From Nocardioides seonyuensis (GTDB lineage: Bacteria; Actinomycetota; Actinomycetes; Propionibacteriales; Nocardioidaceae), in contig NZ_CP038436.1 of the NCBI RefSeq assembly GCF_004683965.1, positions 2,480,001-2,544,000 of the forward strand: a DNA stretch of 64,000 nt. The letters are read 5' to 3'. The notes below the pieces were generated by a model. The model did no database searches. It was given only the letters and a program-made list of their open reading frames with translations, and was not told the DNA's origin. Shown piece after piece: positions 44,419 through 52,711 of this stretch. The translations under genes and the position numbers were made by a program. How positions within the stretch are numbered: position 1 is the stretch's first letter; each line of letters starts with the position of its first letter.

Positions 44419-46035
44419 ATGAGTGAGCAGACCCCCGGTTCCGGACACCTCGTCGACGGCCCGCACGACCCCGAGCTCGACCCTCGCGCGGCCTACGTGC
44501 TGGAGCGTGACTACGTCGCCTCGCTCACCGAGCGCCTGGTCGCCTCCACGGGCGAGACCGACGCGGTGAGCTCGCCGGTCGGGGGGCGTCCGCTCGCCCA
44601 CGTGCCGCAGTCGAGCGTGGCCGACGTCGACGAGGCCTTCGCGCGTGCGCGCAAGGCTCAGGCAGCCTGGGCGCAGACCTCGATCGACGTGAGGGCCGCG
44701 GCCCTGCTGCGTCTCCACGACATCCTCCTCGACCGCCAGGAGGAGCTGATCGACCTGATCATCTGGGAGTCCGGGAAGGCCCGCAAGGACGCCTACCTCG
44801 AGGTGGCCCACCTGGCCCTCACCGCGCGCTACTACGCGCGGACCGCTCACCAGCACCTCGACACCACGCGGGTCGCAGGCATGTTCCCCGTCCTCACCCG
44901 GGCCGAGGTCAACCGCGTGCCCAAGGGTGTCGTCGGCATCATCTCGCCGTGGAACTACCCGCTCACGATGGCGCTGTGCGACGGGATCCCCGCCGTGCTC
45001 GCGGGCAACGCCGTGGTCGCCAAGCCCGACGCGCAGACCACCCTGACCGCGTTGCTGGCCGCCAGGCTCCTCGAGGAGGCAGGCGTGCCGCGCGAGGTGT
45101 GGCAGGTCGTGGCCGGCCCCGGTCCCGAGGTGGGCGGAGCGCTCGTGGAGCGCGCCGACTACATCTGCTTCACCGGCTCGACCGGCACCGGCCGGCTCAT
45201 CGCCAAGGGGTGCGCCGAGCGGCTGATCGGCTGCTCGCTCGAGCTCGGTGGCAAGAACCCCATGCTGGTCCTGCGTGACGCCGACGTGCAGCGCGCCGCC
45301 GAGGGCGCGGTCCGTGCGGTCTTCGCCAACGCCGGGCAGCTGTGCGTCTCGATGGAGCGCCTCTTCGTCGCCGACCAGGTCTACGACCGCTTCGTCGACG
45401 CCTTCGTGTCGCGCACCCAGGCGATGACGCTGGGTGCCAGCCTCGACTGGTCCGTCGACATGGGCTCGCTGATCTCGCAGTCCCAGCTCGACACGGTGAC
45501 CGCGCACGTGGAGGACGCGGTGTCCAAGGGAGCGCGCGTGCTCACCGGCGGCAAGCCACGGCCCGACCTCGGGCCCTTCGTCTTCGAGCCCACCATCCTG
45601 GAGGGGGTCACCGCCGAGATGAAGTGCTTCGGCAACGAGACCTTCGGCCCGGTGGTCTCCCTCTACCGCTTCCACGACGAGAACGAGGCGGTCGAGCGCG
45701 CCAACGACGGCCTCTACGGCCTCAACGCCTCGGTCTGGACCCGCGACGGCACCCGCGGCCGCGCGCTGGCGCGTCGCATCAAGTGCGGCACCGTCAACGT
45801 CAACGAGGCCTACGGCGCCACCTTCGGCTCGCTGGGTGCTCCGATGGGCGGCATGCGCGAGTCTGGCGTGGGTCGCCGGCAGGGGGCCGAGGGCATCCTG
45901 CGCTACACCGAGACGCAGTCCGTCGGGACGCAGCGACTGGTGCCCATCGCGCCGATGTTCGGGATCTCCGAGGAGCGGCACGCCAAGCTGATGACCTCCT
46001 CGTTGCGCCTGCTCAACAAGCTGGGCCGGGCATGA
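44419..46035 (+). CDS. gabD2: succinate-semialdehyde dehydrogenase (GabD2-type)
   Basis: A 538-residue aldehyde dehydrogenase of the actinobacterial GabD2 group. The catalytic Glu lies in LELGGKNPMLVL and the catalytic Cys in NAGQLCVSMERLFV. GIISPWNYPLTMALCDGIPAVLAGNAVVAKPD binds the cofactor, and ETFGPVVSLYRF is the conserved C-terminal block. It oxidises succinate semialdehyde to succinate with NAD(P). The assignment to this substrate rests on overall likeness and is moderately certain. The stop codon overlaps the start of choD (ATGA), so both genes form an operon. The start follows TAGTCT by 6 nt. Confidence 0.88.
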   Translation: MSEQTPGSGHLVDGPHDPELDPRAAYVLERDYVASLTERLVASTGETDAVSSPVGGRPLAHVPQSSVADVDEAFARARKAQAAWAQTSIDVRAAALLRLHDILLDRQEELIDLIIWESGKARKDAYLEVAHLALTARYYARTAHQHLDTTRVAGMFPVLTRAEVNRVPKGVVGIISPWNYPLTMALCDGIPAVLAGNAVVAKPDAQTTLTALLAARLLEEAGVPREVWQVVAGPGPEVGGALVERADYICFTGSTGTGRLIAKGCAERLIGCSLELGGKNPMLVLRDADVQRAAEGAVRAVFANAGQLCVSMERLFVADQVYDRFVDAFVSRTQAMTLGASLDWSVDMGSLISQSQLDTVTAHVEDAVSKGARVLTGGKPRPDLGPFVFEPTILEGVTAEMKCFGNETFGPVVSLYRFHDENEAVERANDGLYGLNASVWTRDGTRGRALARRIKCGTVNVNEAYGATFGSLGAPMGGMRESGVGRRQGAEGILRYTETQSVGTQRLVPIAPMFGISEERHAKLMTSSLRLLNKLGRA

Positions 46036-47753
46036 GCCAGTCCAGCCCGAGCCGGCACTACGACGTCCTCGTCATCGGGTCAGGCTTCGGCGGCTCCGTC
46101 TCGGCGCTCCGGCTGACCGAGAAGGGCTACTCCGTCGGGGTGCTCGAGGCGGGCGCGAGGTTCGAGGACGACGACTTCCCCGACACCTCCTTCGACGCCA
46201 AGCGCTACATCTTCGCCCCGGCGCTGGGCATGTACGGCATCCAGCGCATCGACATGGTCAAGGACTGCATGATCCTGGCCGGCGCAGGGGTCGGTGGCGG
46301 CTCGCTGGTCTATGCCAACACGCTCTACGAGCCGCTCGACCCGTTCTACCGCGATCCGTCGTGGGCGCACATCACCGACTGGAAGTCCGAGCTGGCGCCC
46401 TACTACGACCAGGCCAAGCGCATGCTCGGCGTCATCGAGAACCCCCTCATGACGCCGTCGGACGAGGTCATGAAGCAGGTGGCCGACGACATGGGGGTGG
46501 GGGACACCTTCCATCCCACGCCGGTGGGCGTCTTCTTCGGTGGTCCCGGGCAGACCCACCACGACACGGTGCCGGATCCCTTCTTCGGCGGCGTCGGCCC
46601 CGACCGCAACCCGTGCAAGGCGTGCGGCGAGTGCATGACCGGATGTCGCTTCAACGCCAAGAACACCCTGGTGAAGAACTACCTCTACCTCGCCGAGCAG
46701 AACGGCGCCGAGGTGCACCCGTTGACCACCGTCACCCGGGTGCGACCGCGCGCCGGGGGCGGCTACGAGGTCACTGCCAGGTGGACCAAGGCAAAGCTCT
46801 CGCGCAGCAAGGCGGTGAAGACCTTCACGGCCGACCAGGTGATCTTCTCCGCCGCGGCGCTCGGCACCCAGAAGCTCCTCCACAAGCTCAAGGGAGAGGG
46901 CGACCTGCCCGGCATCAGCGACCGTCTCGGGGTGCTGACCCGCACCAACTCCGAGGCGATCCTGGGAGCGCTCGCACCGGACACCTCGGTCGACTACACC
47001 AGAGGGGTGGCGATCACCTCGTCGTGGCACCCCGACGAGAGCACCCACATCGAGCCGGTCCGCTACGGCAAGGGATCCAACGCGATGGCCTTCATGCAGA
47101 CGGTGCTGACCGACCAGGTCCCGGGTGAGAACCGCATCAAGTCCTGGCTCAAGGAGCTGTGGGCCAAGCGCAGGGAGGCCCTCGACCTCTACGACATGAA
47201 GCACTGGTCGGAGCGGACCGTCATCGCGCTGGTCATGCAGACCCTCGACAACTCGATCACCACCATCGGCGTCAAGGGCCGCTTCGGTTGGCGCATGTCG
47301 AGCAAGCAGGGTCACGGCGAGCCCAACCCGACCTACATCCCGGTCGCCTACGAGGCCACGCGCCGCATCGCCGACGTCATGGGCGGAACCCCCGGCGGCA
47401 ACATCGGCGAGCCGTTCGAGCGACCGCTGACCGCCCACTTCATCGGCGGCTGCACGATCGGGGACTCCCCCGAGACCGGTGTGGTGGACGCCTACCAGCG
47501 GCTCTACGGCCACGAAGGGCTCCACGTCGTCGACGGGTCGGCCATCTCGGCCAACCTGGGGGTCAATCCCTCGCTGACGATCACCGCCCAGGCGGAGCGG
47601 GCGATGGCCTACTGGCCCAACAAGGGCGAGGTCGACCAGCGCCCCGCCCTGGGCCAGCCCTACGCCCAGCTCAACCCGGTGGCGCCGAAGAACCCGGTCG
47701 TCCCCGAGGCGGCTCCCGCGGCGCTGCGGCTCCCGATCGTCTCCGTCAGCTAG
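46032..47753 (+). CDS. choD: ChoD-like GMC-family oxidoreductase with ferredoxin-type cysteine motif
   Basis: A 573-residue FAD enzyme. The Rossmann motif DVLVIGSGFGGSVSALRLTEKG is near residue 11. GAGVGGGSLVYAN contacts the flavin. The C-terminal HVVDGSAISANLGVNPSLTITAQ is typical of GMC-type enzymes. Cysteines 195, 198, 201 and 205 (CKACGECMTGC) have the spacing of a [4Fe-4S] site. Mycobacterial ChoD has been called cholesterol oxidase, but a sterol substrate here is only a name by likeness. It is translationally coupled to the aldehyde dehydrogenase gene. In mycobacteria choD also lies near guaB and guaB3. Confidence 0.85.
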   Translation: MSQSSPSRHYDVLVIGSGFGGSVSALRLTEKGYSVGVLEAGARFEDDDFPDTSFDAKRYIFAPALGMYGIQRIDMVKDCMILAGAGVGGGSLVYANTLYEPLDPFYRDPSWAHITDWKSELAPYYDQAKRMLGVIENPLMTPSDEVMKQVADDMGVGDTFHPTPVGVFFGGPGQTHHDTVPDPFFGGVGPDRNPCKACGECMTGCRFNAKNTLVKNYLYLAEQNGAEVHPLTTVTRVRPRAGGGYEVTARWTKAKLSRSKAVKTFTADQVIFSAAALGTQKLLHKLKGEGDLPGISDRLGVLTRTNSEAILGALAPDTSVDYTRGVAITSSWHPDESTHIEPVRYGKGSNAMAFMQTVLTDQVPGENRIKSWLKELWAKRREALDLYDMKHWSERTVIALVMQTLDNSITTIGVKGRFGWRMSSKQGHGEPNPTYIPVAYEATRRIADVMGGTPGGNIGEPFERPLTAHFIGGCTIGDSPETGVVDAYQRLYGHEGLHVVDGSAISANLGVNPSLTITAQAERAMAYWPNKGEVDQRPALGQPYAQLNPVAPKNPVVPEAAPAALRLPIVSVS

Positions 47754-47907
47754 CGGAGCAAAGTTTCCTCGAACTTTCTTCGAAGTCGGCCGTAACCCCC
47801 GGCTCGGACCTGCGTTGCTACGGGTGAAGGTCACGGCAGTCCGATCTACCCCAAGTGCTGTGGCCCTCACCGTCCGGGAGCATGCCCCCCAGCGTCCCCG
47901 GACACTC

Positions 47908-48001
47908 CATCAGGGCCCGATCACCGTCCCTCCCCGGTCGGGCCCTGATGCATGCCCGGACGAGCTCGGTGCTTGTCCGGACGGGCCTGATCCATGTCAG
48001 G
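47908..48001 (+). other. three tandem hairpins upstream of guaA
   Basis: Hairpin 1: CATCAGGGCCCGA (47908-47920) with TCGGGCCCTGATG (47938-47950), 13 perfect pairs. Hairpin 2: CCGGAC (47956-47961) with GTCCGG (47975-47980). Hairpin 3: CCTGA (47986-47990) with TCAGG (47997-48001). They fill most of the 281-bp gap between choD and guaA; the remaining DNA shows no gene. None is followed by a T-tract. Confidence 0.6.
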
Positions 48002-48020
48002 ACGAGCCCGGGGGCCTCGA

Positions 48021-48026
48021 TAGACT
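48021..48026 (+). promoter_or_regulatory. -10 hexamer TAGACT before guaA
   Basis: TAGACT ends 8 nt before ATG 48035, giving at most a 1-2 nt leader if used. In that case the three hairpins would lie upstream of the transcription start. Confidence 0.35.
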
Positions 48027-48034
48027 CGCTGCCC

Positions 48035-49624
48035 ATGACGGCCGCCCATGACCACGACCTCGTCCTCGTGGTCGACTTCGGAGCCCAGTACGCCCAGCTC
48101 ATCGCCCGTCGGGTGCGGGAGGCGCGGGTCTACTCCGAGATCGTGCCCCACACCATGCCGGTGGCGGAGATGCTGGCGCGGCAGCCCAAGGCGATCATCC
48201 TCAGCGGCGGCCCCTCGAGCGTCTACGCCGACGACGCCCCCGGCATCGACGACACGGTCTTCGCCGCCGGCGTCCCGGTCTTCGGGATGTGCTACGGCTT
48301 CCAGCTGATGGCCCGCGGCCTGGGTGGCGAGGTCGCCCACACCGGCGCCCGCGAGTACGGCCGCACCCCGGTGCGCATCGCCGAGGCCGGCACCCTGCTG
48401 GCCGGTGTGCCCGTCGAGCACAAGGTCTGGATGTCCCACGGCGACTCGGTGGCCCAGGCGCCCGAGGGATTCACCGTGCTCGCATCCACCGACGTGACCC
48501 CCGTCGCCGCCTTCGAGGACCTCGACCGGCGCCTGGCCGGCGTCCAGTGGCATCCCGAGGTCCTCCACTCCGAGCACGGCCAGCAGGTCCTCGAGCACTT
48601 CCTCCACCACATCGCCGGCTGTCGGCAGACCTGGACGATGCTCAACATCGCCGAGGAGCAGATCGAGCGCATCCGCGAGCAGATCGGTGATGAGGGGCGC
48701 GCGATCTGCGGCCTGTCCGGCGGGGTCGACTCCGCGGTGGCGGCCGCCATCGTGCAGCGCGCGATCGGTGACCGGCTCGACTGCGTCTTCGTCGACCACG
48801 GGCTGCTCCGCAAGGGAGAGGCCGAGCAGGTCGAGCGTGACTTCGTCGCCGCGACCGGCGTCAAGCTCCACGTCGTCGACGCCCAGCAGCAGTTCCTCGA
48901 CGCGCTCGCCGGCGTCACCGACCCCGAGGAGAAGCGCAAGATCATCGGGCGCGAGTTCATCCGGTCCTTCGAGGGGGCCGAGGCGGCCGTCCTGCGCGCA
49001 GCCGGCCTGGGGGACGACACCGACGGCGGCAAGGTCGCCTTCCTGGTGCAGGGGACGCTCTACCCCGACGTCGTCGAGTCGGGCGGCGGTGCGGGCACCT
49101 CCAACATCAAGTCCCACCACAACGTCGGCGGGCTGCCCGACGACCTCGAGTTCGAGCTCGTGGAGCCGCTGCGCACGCTCTTCAAGGACGAGGTGCGCCT
49201 GGTGGGCGAGCAGCTCGGCCTGCCCGCCGAGATCGTGTGGCGCCAGCCGTTCCCCGGTCCGGGTCTCGGCATCCGCATCATCGGCGAGGTCACCGCCGAC
49301 CGGCTGGAGATCCTGCGCGAGGCCGACGCCATCGCCCGTGAGGAGCTGACCCGCGCCGGGCTCGACCGCGACATCTGGCAGATGCCGGTGGTCCTGCTCG
49401 CCGACGTCCGCTCGGTCGGCGTCCAGGGCGACGGTCGCACCTACGGCCACCCCGTGGTGATCCGGCCGGTCACCTCCGAGGACGCCATGACGGCCGACTG
49501 GGCCCGCCTGCCCTACGACGTGCTCGAGCGCATCTCCACGCGCATCACCAACGAGGTCGCCGAGGTCAACCGGGTGACGCTGGACGTGACGTCCAAGCCG
49601 CCGGGGACCATCGAGTGGGAGTGA
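48035..49624 (+). CDS. guaA: GMP synthase (glutamine-hydrolysing)
   Basis: A 529-residue GMP synthase that amidates XMP to GMP with ATP and glutamine. The N-terminal glutamine amidotransferase has Cys86 (FGMCYGFQ), His173 and Glu175 (QWHPEV). The ATP pyrophosphatase has the P-loop SGGVDS at 228-233. The C-terminal dimerisation domain ends with the family's signature PPGTIEWE. The start is ATG 48035; the frame remains open upstream but without family similarity. Three hairpins lie upstream and one strong hairpin downstream. Purine degradation genes start 122 bp after the stop. Confidence 0.97.
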   Translation: MTAAHDHDLVLVVDFGAQYAQLIARRVREARVYSEIVPHTMPVAEMLARQPKAIILSGGPSSVYADDAPGIDDTVFAAGVPVFGMCYGFQLMARGLGGEVAHTGAREYGRTPVRIAEAGTLLAGVPVEHKVWMSHGDSVAQAPEGFTVLASTDVTPVAAFEDLDRRLAGVQWHPEVLHSEHGQQVLEHFLHHIAGCRQTWTMLNIAEEQIERIREQIGDEGRAICGLSGGVDSAVAAAIVQRAIGDRLDCVFVDHGLLRKGEAEQVERDFVAATGVKLHVVDAQQQFLDALAGVTDPEEKRKIIGREFIRSFEGAEAAVLRAAGLGDDTDGGKVAFLVQGTLYPDVVESGGGAGTSNIKSHHNVGGLPDDLEFELVEPLRTLFKDEVRLVGEQLGLPAEIVWRQPFPGPGLGIRIIGEVTADRLEILREADAIAREELTRAGLDRDIWQMPVVLLADVRSVGVQGDGRTYGHPVVIRPVTSEDAMTADWARLPYDVLERISTRITNEVAEVNRVTLDVTSKPPGTIEWE

Positions 49625-49646
49625 CCGCAGCGAGGGACGAGCGGAG

Positions 49647-49683
49647 GTCGCTCCCGCTCCAGTGAGGATCGAGTGGGAGCGAC
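49647..49683 (+). terminator. hairpin after guaA
   Basis: GTCGCTCCC (49647-49655) pairs with GGGAGCGAC (49675-49683). One G-U pair and CTC/GAG extend the stem to 13 bp with an 11-nt loop. There is no T-tract. The 3' arm lies in a near copy of the guaA gene end. Confidence 0.5.
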
Positions 49684-49733
49684 GGCAGCGGCACGAGCGG
49701 AGCGAACAGCCACCGGTGACTGACACCCTGCCC

Positions 49734-49739
49734 TAGGGT
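49734..49739 (+). promoter_or_regulatory. -10 hexamer TAGGGT, leaderless geometry
   Basis: TAGGGT ends 6 nt before ATG 49746, the first gene of the uricase operon. Confidence 0.5.
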
Positions 49740-49745
49740 GCGGTC

Positions 49746-51020
49746 ATGGAGGGGCAGCCGCGAGCGCTCGACCTCGACGGACTCGTCGGGGATCTCGACG
49801 CGCGGTTGGAGGACGCCGACCGCGCGCTGGCCCGGCTCTACCCCGGCGAACGGTCAGTCCGCCAGCCGGTGCACACCGTCTACGTCCCCGCCGACAGGTT
49901 CCGTGCCGAGCTCGTGACCGAGTACGGCGACGCCGCGCTGGCCGCGGTCGCCGACCACGAGGAGGTCCTGCTCACCCTCCTCGACGGCGACGAGGACCTG
50001 CTCGACCGGGTCCGGCACAAGCTGGGCCACGAGCCCGTCGAGGACCTGCGGGTCGACTTCGAGGACGGCTACGGCTCGCGTCCGGACGACGAGGAGGACG
50101 ACGCGGCGCGGGCAGCGGCGCGGGCCCTGAGCTCTGCGGTCGCCTCGGGGACCGCCGCGCCGTGGCACGGGATCCGGTTCAAGTGCCTCGAGCCTGCCAC
50201 CCGGCGCCGGGGGGTCCGGACGCTGTCGATCTTCCTGGAGGAGTACGCCGGCGACGACGGGCTTCCGGACGGCTTCGTCCTCACCCTCCCCAAGGTCACG
50301 TCGGTCGAACAGGTCGGCGCGATGGTGCACCTGACGGAGCGGTTGGAGGCTGCGCTCGGGCTGGGTGACCGGGCCCTGGTCTTCGAGATCCAGGTCGAGA
50401 CGCCGCAGGCCGTCCTGGGTCCCGACGGGACGGCGCTGGTCGCACGCATGGTCCACGCGTCTGCGGGCCGGTGCACGGGGCTGCACTACGGGACCTACGA
50501 CTACTCCGCCTCCTGCGGGATCGCGGCAGCGCAGCAGAGCCTGGAGCACCCGGTCGCCGACCACGCCAAGGCCGTGATGCAGGCGGCCGCCGCGGGCACC
50601 GGCGTACGACTCTCGGACGGGTCGACGAACGTGCTCCCCGTGGGTGGCGCCGACCAGGTGCGGGAGGCGTGGCGCAACCACTTGCGCCTCGTGCGCAGGT
50701 CCCTGGACCGGGGCTACTACCAGGGCTGGGACCTGCACCCCGCGCAGCTGCCCACCCGGTTCGCCGCCACCTTCGCCTTCTACCGCGAGGGCTACGCCGC
50801 GGCTGCCGCACGGCTTCGCGACTACGTGCAGCGCCGCGAGTCCGGCGTCCTGGACGAGCCGGCCACCGCGCGTGCCCTCGCGGACTTCCTCCAGCGCGGC
50901 GTCGACTGCGGGGCCTTGGCACCGGACGAGGTCGAGGCCTCGACCGGTGTCGACCACGACCACCTGGCCGTGCTCGCCCGACGGACGCGCACGGCCGACA
51001 CCGACGGCAAGGGAGGCTGA
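49746..51020 (+). CDS. DUF6986-type aldolase/citrate-lyase-like protein
   Basis: A 424-residue protein of the PEP-carboxykinase-like TIM-barrel group related to HpcH/CitE and malate synthase. Supporting segments: DLRVDFEDGYG (metal-binding acidic site), IRFKCLEP, VLTLPKVTSVEQV, FEIQVETPQAV and HYGTYDYSASCGIA. I place it in the DUF6986 family, which has no settled function. It is the first gene of the uricase operon, 4 nt before the uricase start, suggesting a role at the glyoxylate or ureidoglycolate end of purine degradation. That is inference. The start follows TAGGGT by 6 nt. Confidence 0.7.
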   Translation: MEGQPRALDLDGLVGDLDARLEDADRALARLYPGERSVRQPVHTVYVPADRFRAELVTEYGDAALAAVADHEEVLLTLLDGDEDLLDRVRHKLGHEPVEDLRVDFEDGYGSRPDDEEDDAARAAARALSSAVASGTAAPWHGIRFKCLEPATRRRGVRTLSIFLEEYAGDDGLPDGFVLTLPKVTSVEQVGAMVHLTERLEAALGLGDRALVFEIQVETPQAVLGPDGTALVARMVHASAGRCTGLHYGTYDYSASCGIAAAQQSLEHPVADHAKAVMQAAAAGTGVRLSDGSTNVLPVGGADQVREAWRNHLRLVRRSLDRGYYQGWDLHPAQLPTRFAATFAFYREGYAAAAARLRDYVQRRESGVLDEPATARALADFLQRGVDCGALAPDEVEASTGVDHDHLAVLARRTRTADTDGKGG

Positions 51021-51024
51021 GGTC

Positions 51025-51882
51025 ATGGGAATCGTCCTGGGGCCCAACCAGTACGGCAAGGCGGAGACGCGCGTCGTGCGCATCGTGCGTGACACCCCGC
51101 GCCACGAGATCCGCGACCTCAGCGTGTCCACGGCGCTGCGCGGGGACTTCACGGCGGCGCACGTCGAGGGCGACCAGTCGCAGGTGCTGCCCACGGACAC
51201 CCAGAAGAACACCGCGTTCGCCTTCGCGAAGTCGCACGGGATCGCCTCGCCGGAGGACTACGGCCTGGCGCTGGCGCGCCGGCTGCTCGAGGCCGCGCCC
51301 TCCGCGACCGGCGCGACGGTCCGCGTCGAGGAGTACGCCTGGGACCGGATCCTCGTGGACGGCGTGGGGCACGACCACGCGTTCGTACGCCGTGGGGGAG
51401 AGGTCCGCACCACCGAGGTGGACGTGTCGACCTCGGGGGCGCAGGTGACCTCCGGCATCAAGGACCTGGTCGTGCTCAAGTCGACCGGCTCGGAGTTCAA
51501 GGGCTTCCTGCGCGACGAGTACACCACGTTGCCCGACGCCGACGACCGCATCCTGGCCACCTCGCTGGCGGCCACGTGGCGCTACGCCGATGCGGTGGAG
51601 CGGGACTGGAACGCGGTCCACGACGACGTGCGGACGCTGGTGCTGGCGACGTTCGCGACCACCTACAGCCGAGCGCTGCAGCAGACGCTGCACGCCATGG
51701 GAAGCGCGGTGCTGGAGGCCCATGGGGAGATCGCCGAGATCTCCTTCTCGGCGCCCAACAAGCACCACTTCCTCGTCGACCTCGAGCCGTTCGGGCTCGA
51801 GAACCCCGGCGAGGTCTTCATCGCCGCCGACCGGCCCTACGGGCTGATCGAGGCCACCGTGTGCAGGGAGGACCAGGGATGA
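51025..51882 (+). CDS. uox: urate oxidase (uricase)
   Basis: A 285-residue uricase that oxidises urate to 5-hydroxyisourate. Motifs: NQYGKAETRVVRI near the start (catalytic Lys), PTDTQKNT at 56-63 (catalytic Thr), KSTGSEFKGF for substrate binding, and NKHHFLVDL near the C-terminus. The length is typical. The start ATG 51025 lies 4 nt after the previous stop, and the stop overlaps the start of the OHCU decarboxylase gene (ATGA). The order matches the first steps of the urate-to-allantoin route. Confidence 0.96.
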   Translation: MGIVLGPNQYGKAETRVVRIVRDTPRHEIRDLSVSTALRGDFTAAHVEGDQSQVLPTDTQKNTAFAFAKSHGIASPEDYGLALARRLLEAAPSATGATVRVEEYAWDRILVDGVGHDHAFVRRGGEVRTTEVDVSTSGAQVTSGIKDLVVLKSTGSEFKGFLRDEYTTLPDADDRILATSLAATWRYADAVERDWNAVHDDVRTLVLATFATTYSRALQQTLHAMGSAVLEAHGEIAEISFSAPNKHHFLVDLEPFGLENPGEVFIAADRPYGLIEATVCREDQG

Positions 51883-52388
51883 GTCGCTCGCGAGCCGGGA
51901 TCCCGGCCTTCAACGTGATGGACGATGACGAGGCCCGAAGGCACCTGCTGACCTGTCTCGACGTGCCGAGATGGGCCGACGAGGTGCTCGCGGGCCGTCC
52001 CTACGACCACCTCGGCCAGATCGAGGAGCGGATGACCGCCGCCGCCAGGACCCTCACCGACGACGAGCTCGAGCGTGCCCTCGCCCGGCACCCACGCATC
52101 GGTGAGCGTGCGGATGCCGCCACGCAGGACGAGCTGCTCTCGGCCAGGGAGCAGGCTGGTGTCGACCCCGCTGACGCCGAGCTCGCCGAACGGCTGGCGG
52201 CGGGCAACCGCGCCTACGAGGAGCGGTTCGGCCGGGTCTTCATCATCCGCGCGGCCGGACGCAGCGGCCGGGACATCCTCGACCAGCTCCGGCTCCGGAT
52301 GGACAACAACGACGAGGTCGAGCGCGCTGAGACGATCGAGCAGCTGACCCAGATCGCCCACCTACGGATCCAGGAGGTCCTCGCCTGA
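51879..52388 (+). CDS. uraD: OHCU decarboxylase
   Basis: A 169-residue 2-oxo-4-hydroxy-4-carboxy-5-ureidoimidazoline decarboxylase that yields (S)-allantoin. The catalytic His is His71 in HPRIGERAD. The C-terminal block FGRVFIIRAAGRSGRDILDQLRLRM and an expected helical bundle match the family. Start and stop codons overlap both neighbours (4 nt and 1 nt), so it is translationally coupled in the operon. Confidence 0.93.
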   Translation: MSRSRAGIPAFNVMDDDEARRHLLTCLDVPRWADEVLAGRPYDHLGQIEERMTAAARTLTDDELERALARHPRIGERADAATQDELLSAREQAGVDPADAELAERLAAGNRAYEERFGRVFIIRAAGRSGRDILDQLRLRMDNNDEVERAETIEQLTQIAHLRIQEVLA

Positions 52389-52711
52389 TGGCCGCACTGA
52401 GCACGCACGTCCTCGACACCAGCCGCGGGCGACCGGCCGCCGGAGTCCGCGTCACGCTCGAGTCCGTGAGCGGCACCGACCTCGGCGAAGCCGTCACCGA
52501 CGACGACGGACGTGTCGCTTCGCTGGGCCCCGGCTGGCTCGAACCGGGCGACTACCGCATCCGATTCCACACCGGCGCCTGGTTCACCTCGGACGGCATC
52601 GACGCCTTCTATCCGGAGGTGGTGGTGGCCTTCAGCGTGGCGAGCGACGAGCACTTCCACGTCCCGCTCCTCCTGAGTCCCTTCGGCTACTCGACCTACC
52701 GTGGCAGCTGA
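52388..52711 (+). CDS. uraH: 5-hydroxyisourate hydrolase
   Basis: A 107-residue transthyretin-like hydrolase. The N-terminal STHVLDTSRGRPAAGVRVTLE holds the conserved His, and the C-terminus ends in YRGS (residues 104-107), the hallmark of this family. It hydrolyses 5-hydroxyisourate to OHCU. It overlaps both neighbours, by 1 nt upstream and 11 nt with allB downstream. Interestingly the enzyme order in the operon is uricase, decarboxylase, hydrolase, not the reaction order. Confidence 0.95.
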   Translation: MAALSTHVLDTSRGRPAAGVRVTLESVSGTDLGEAVTDDDGRVASLGPGWLEPGDYRIRFHTGAWFTSDGIDAFYPEVVVAFSVASDEHFHVPLLLSPFGYSTYRGS

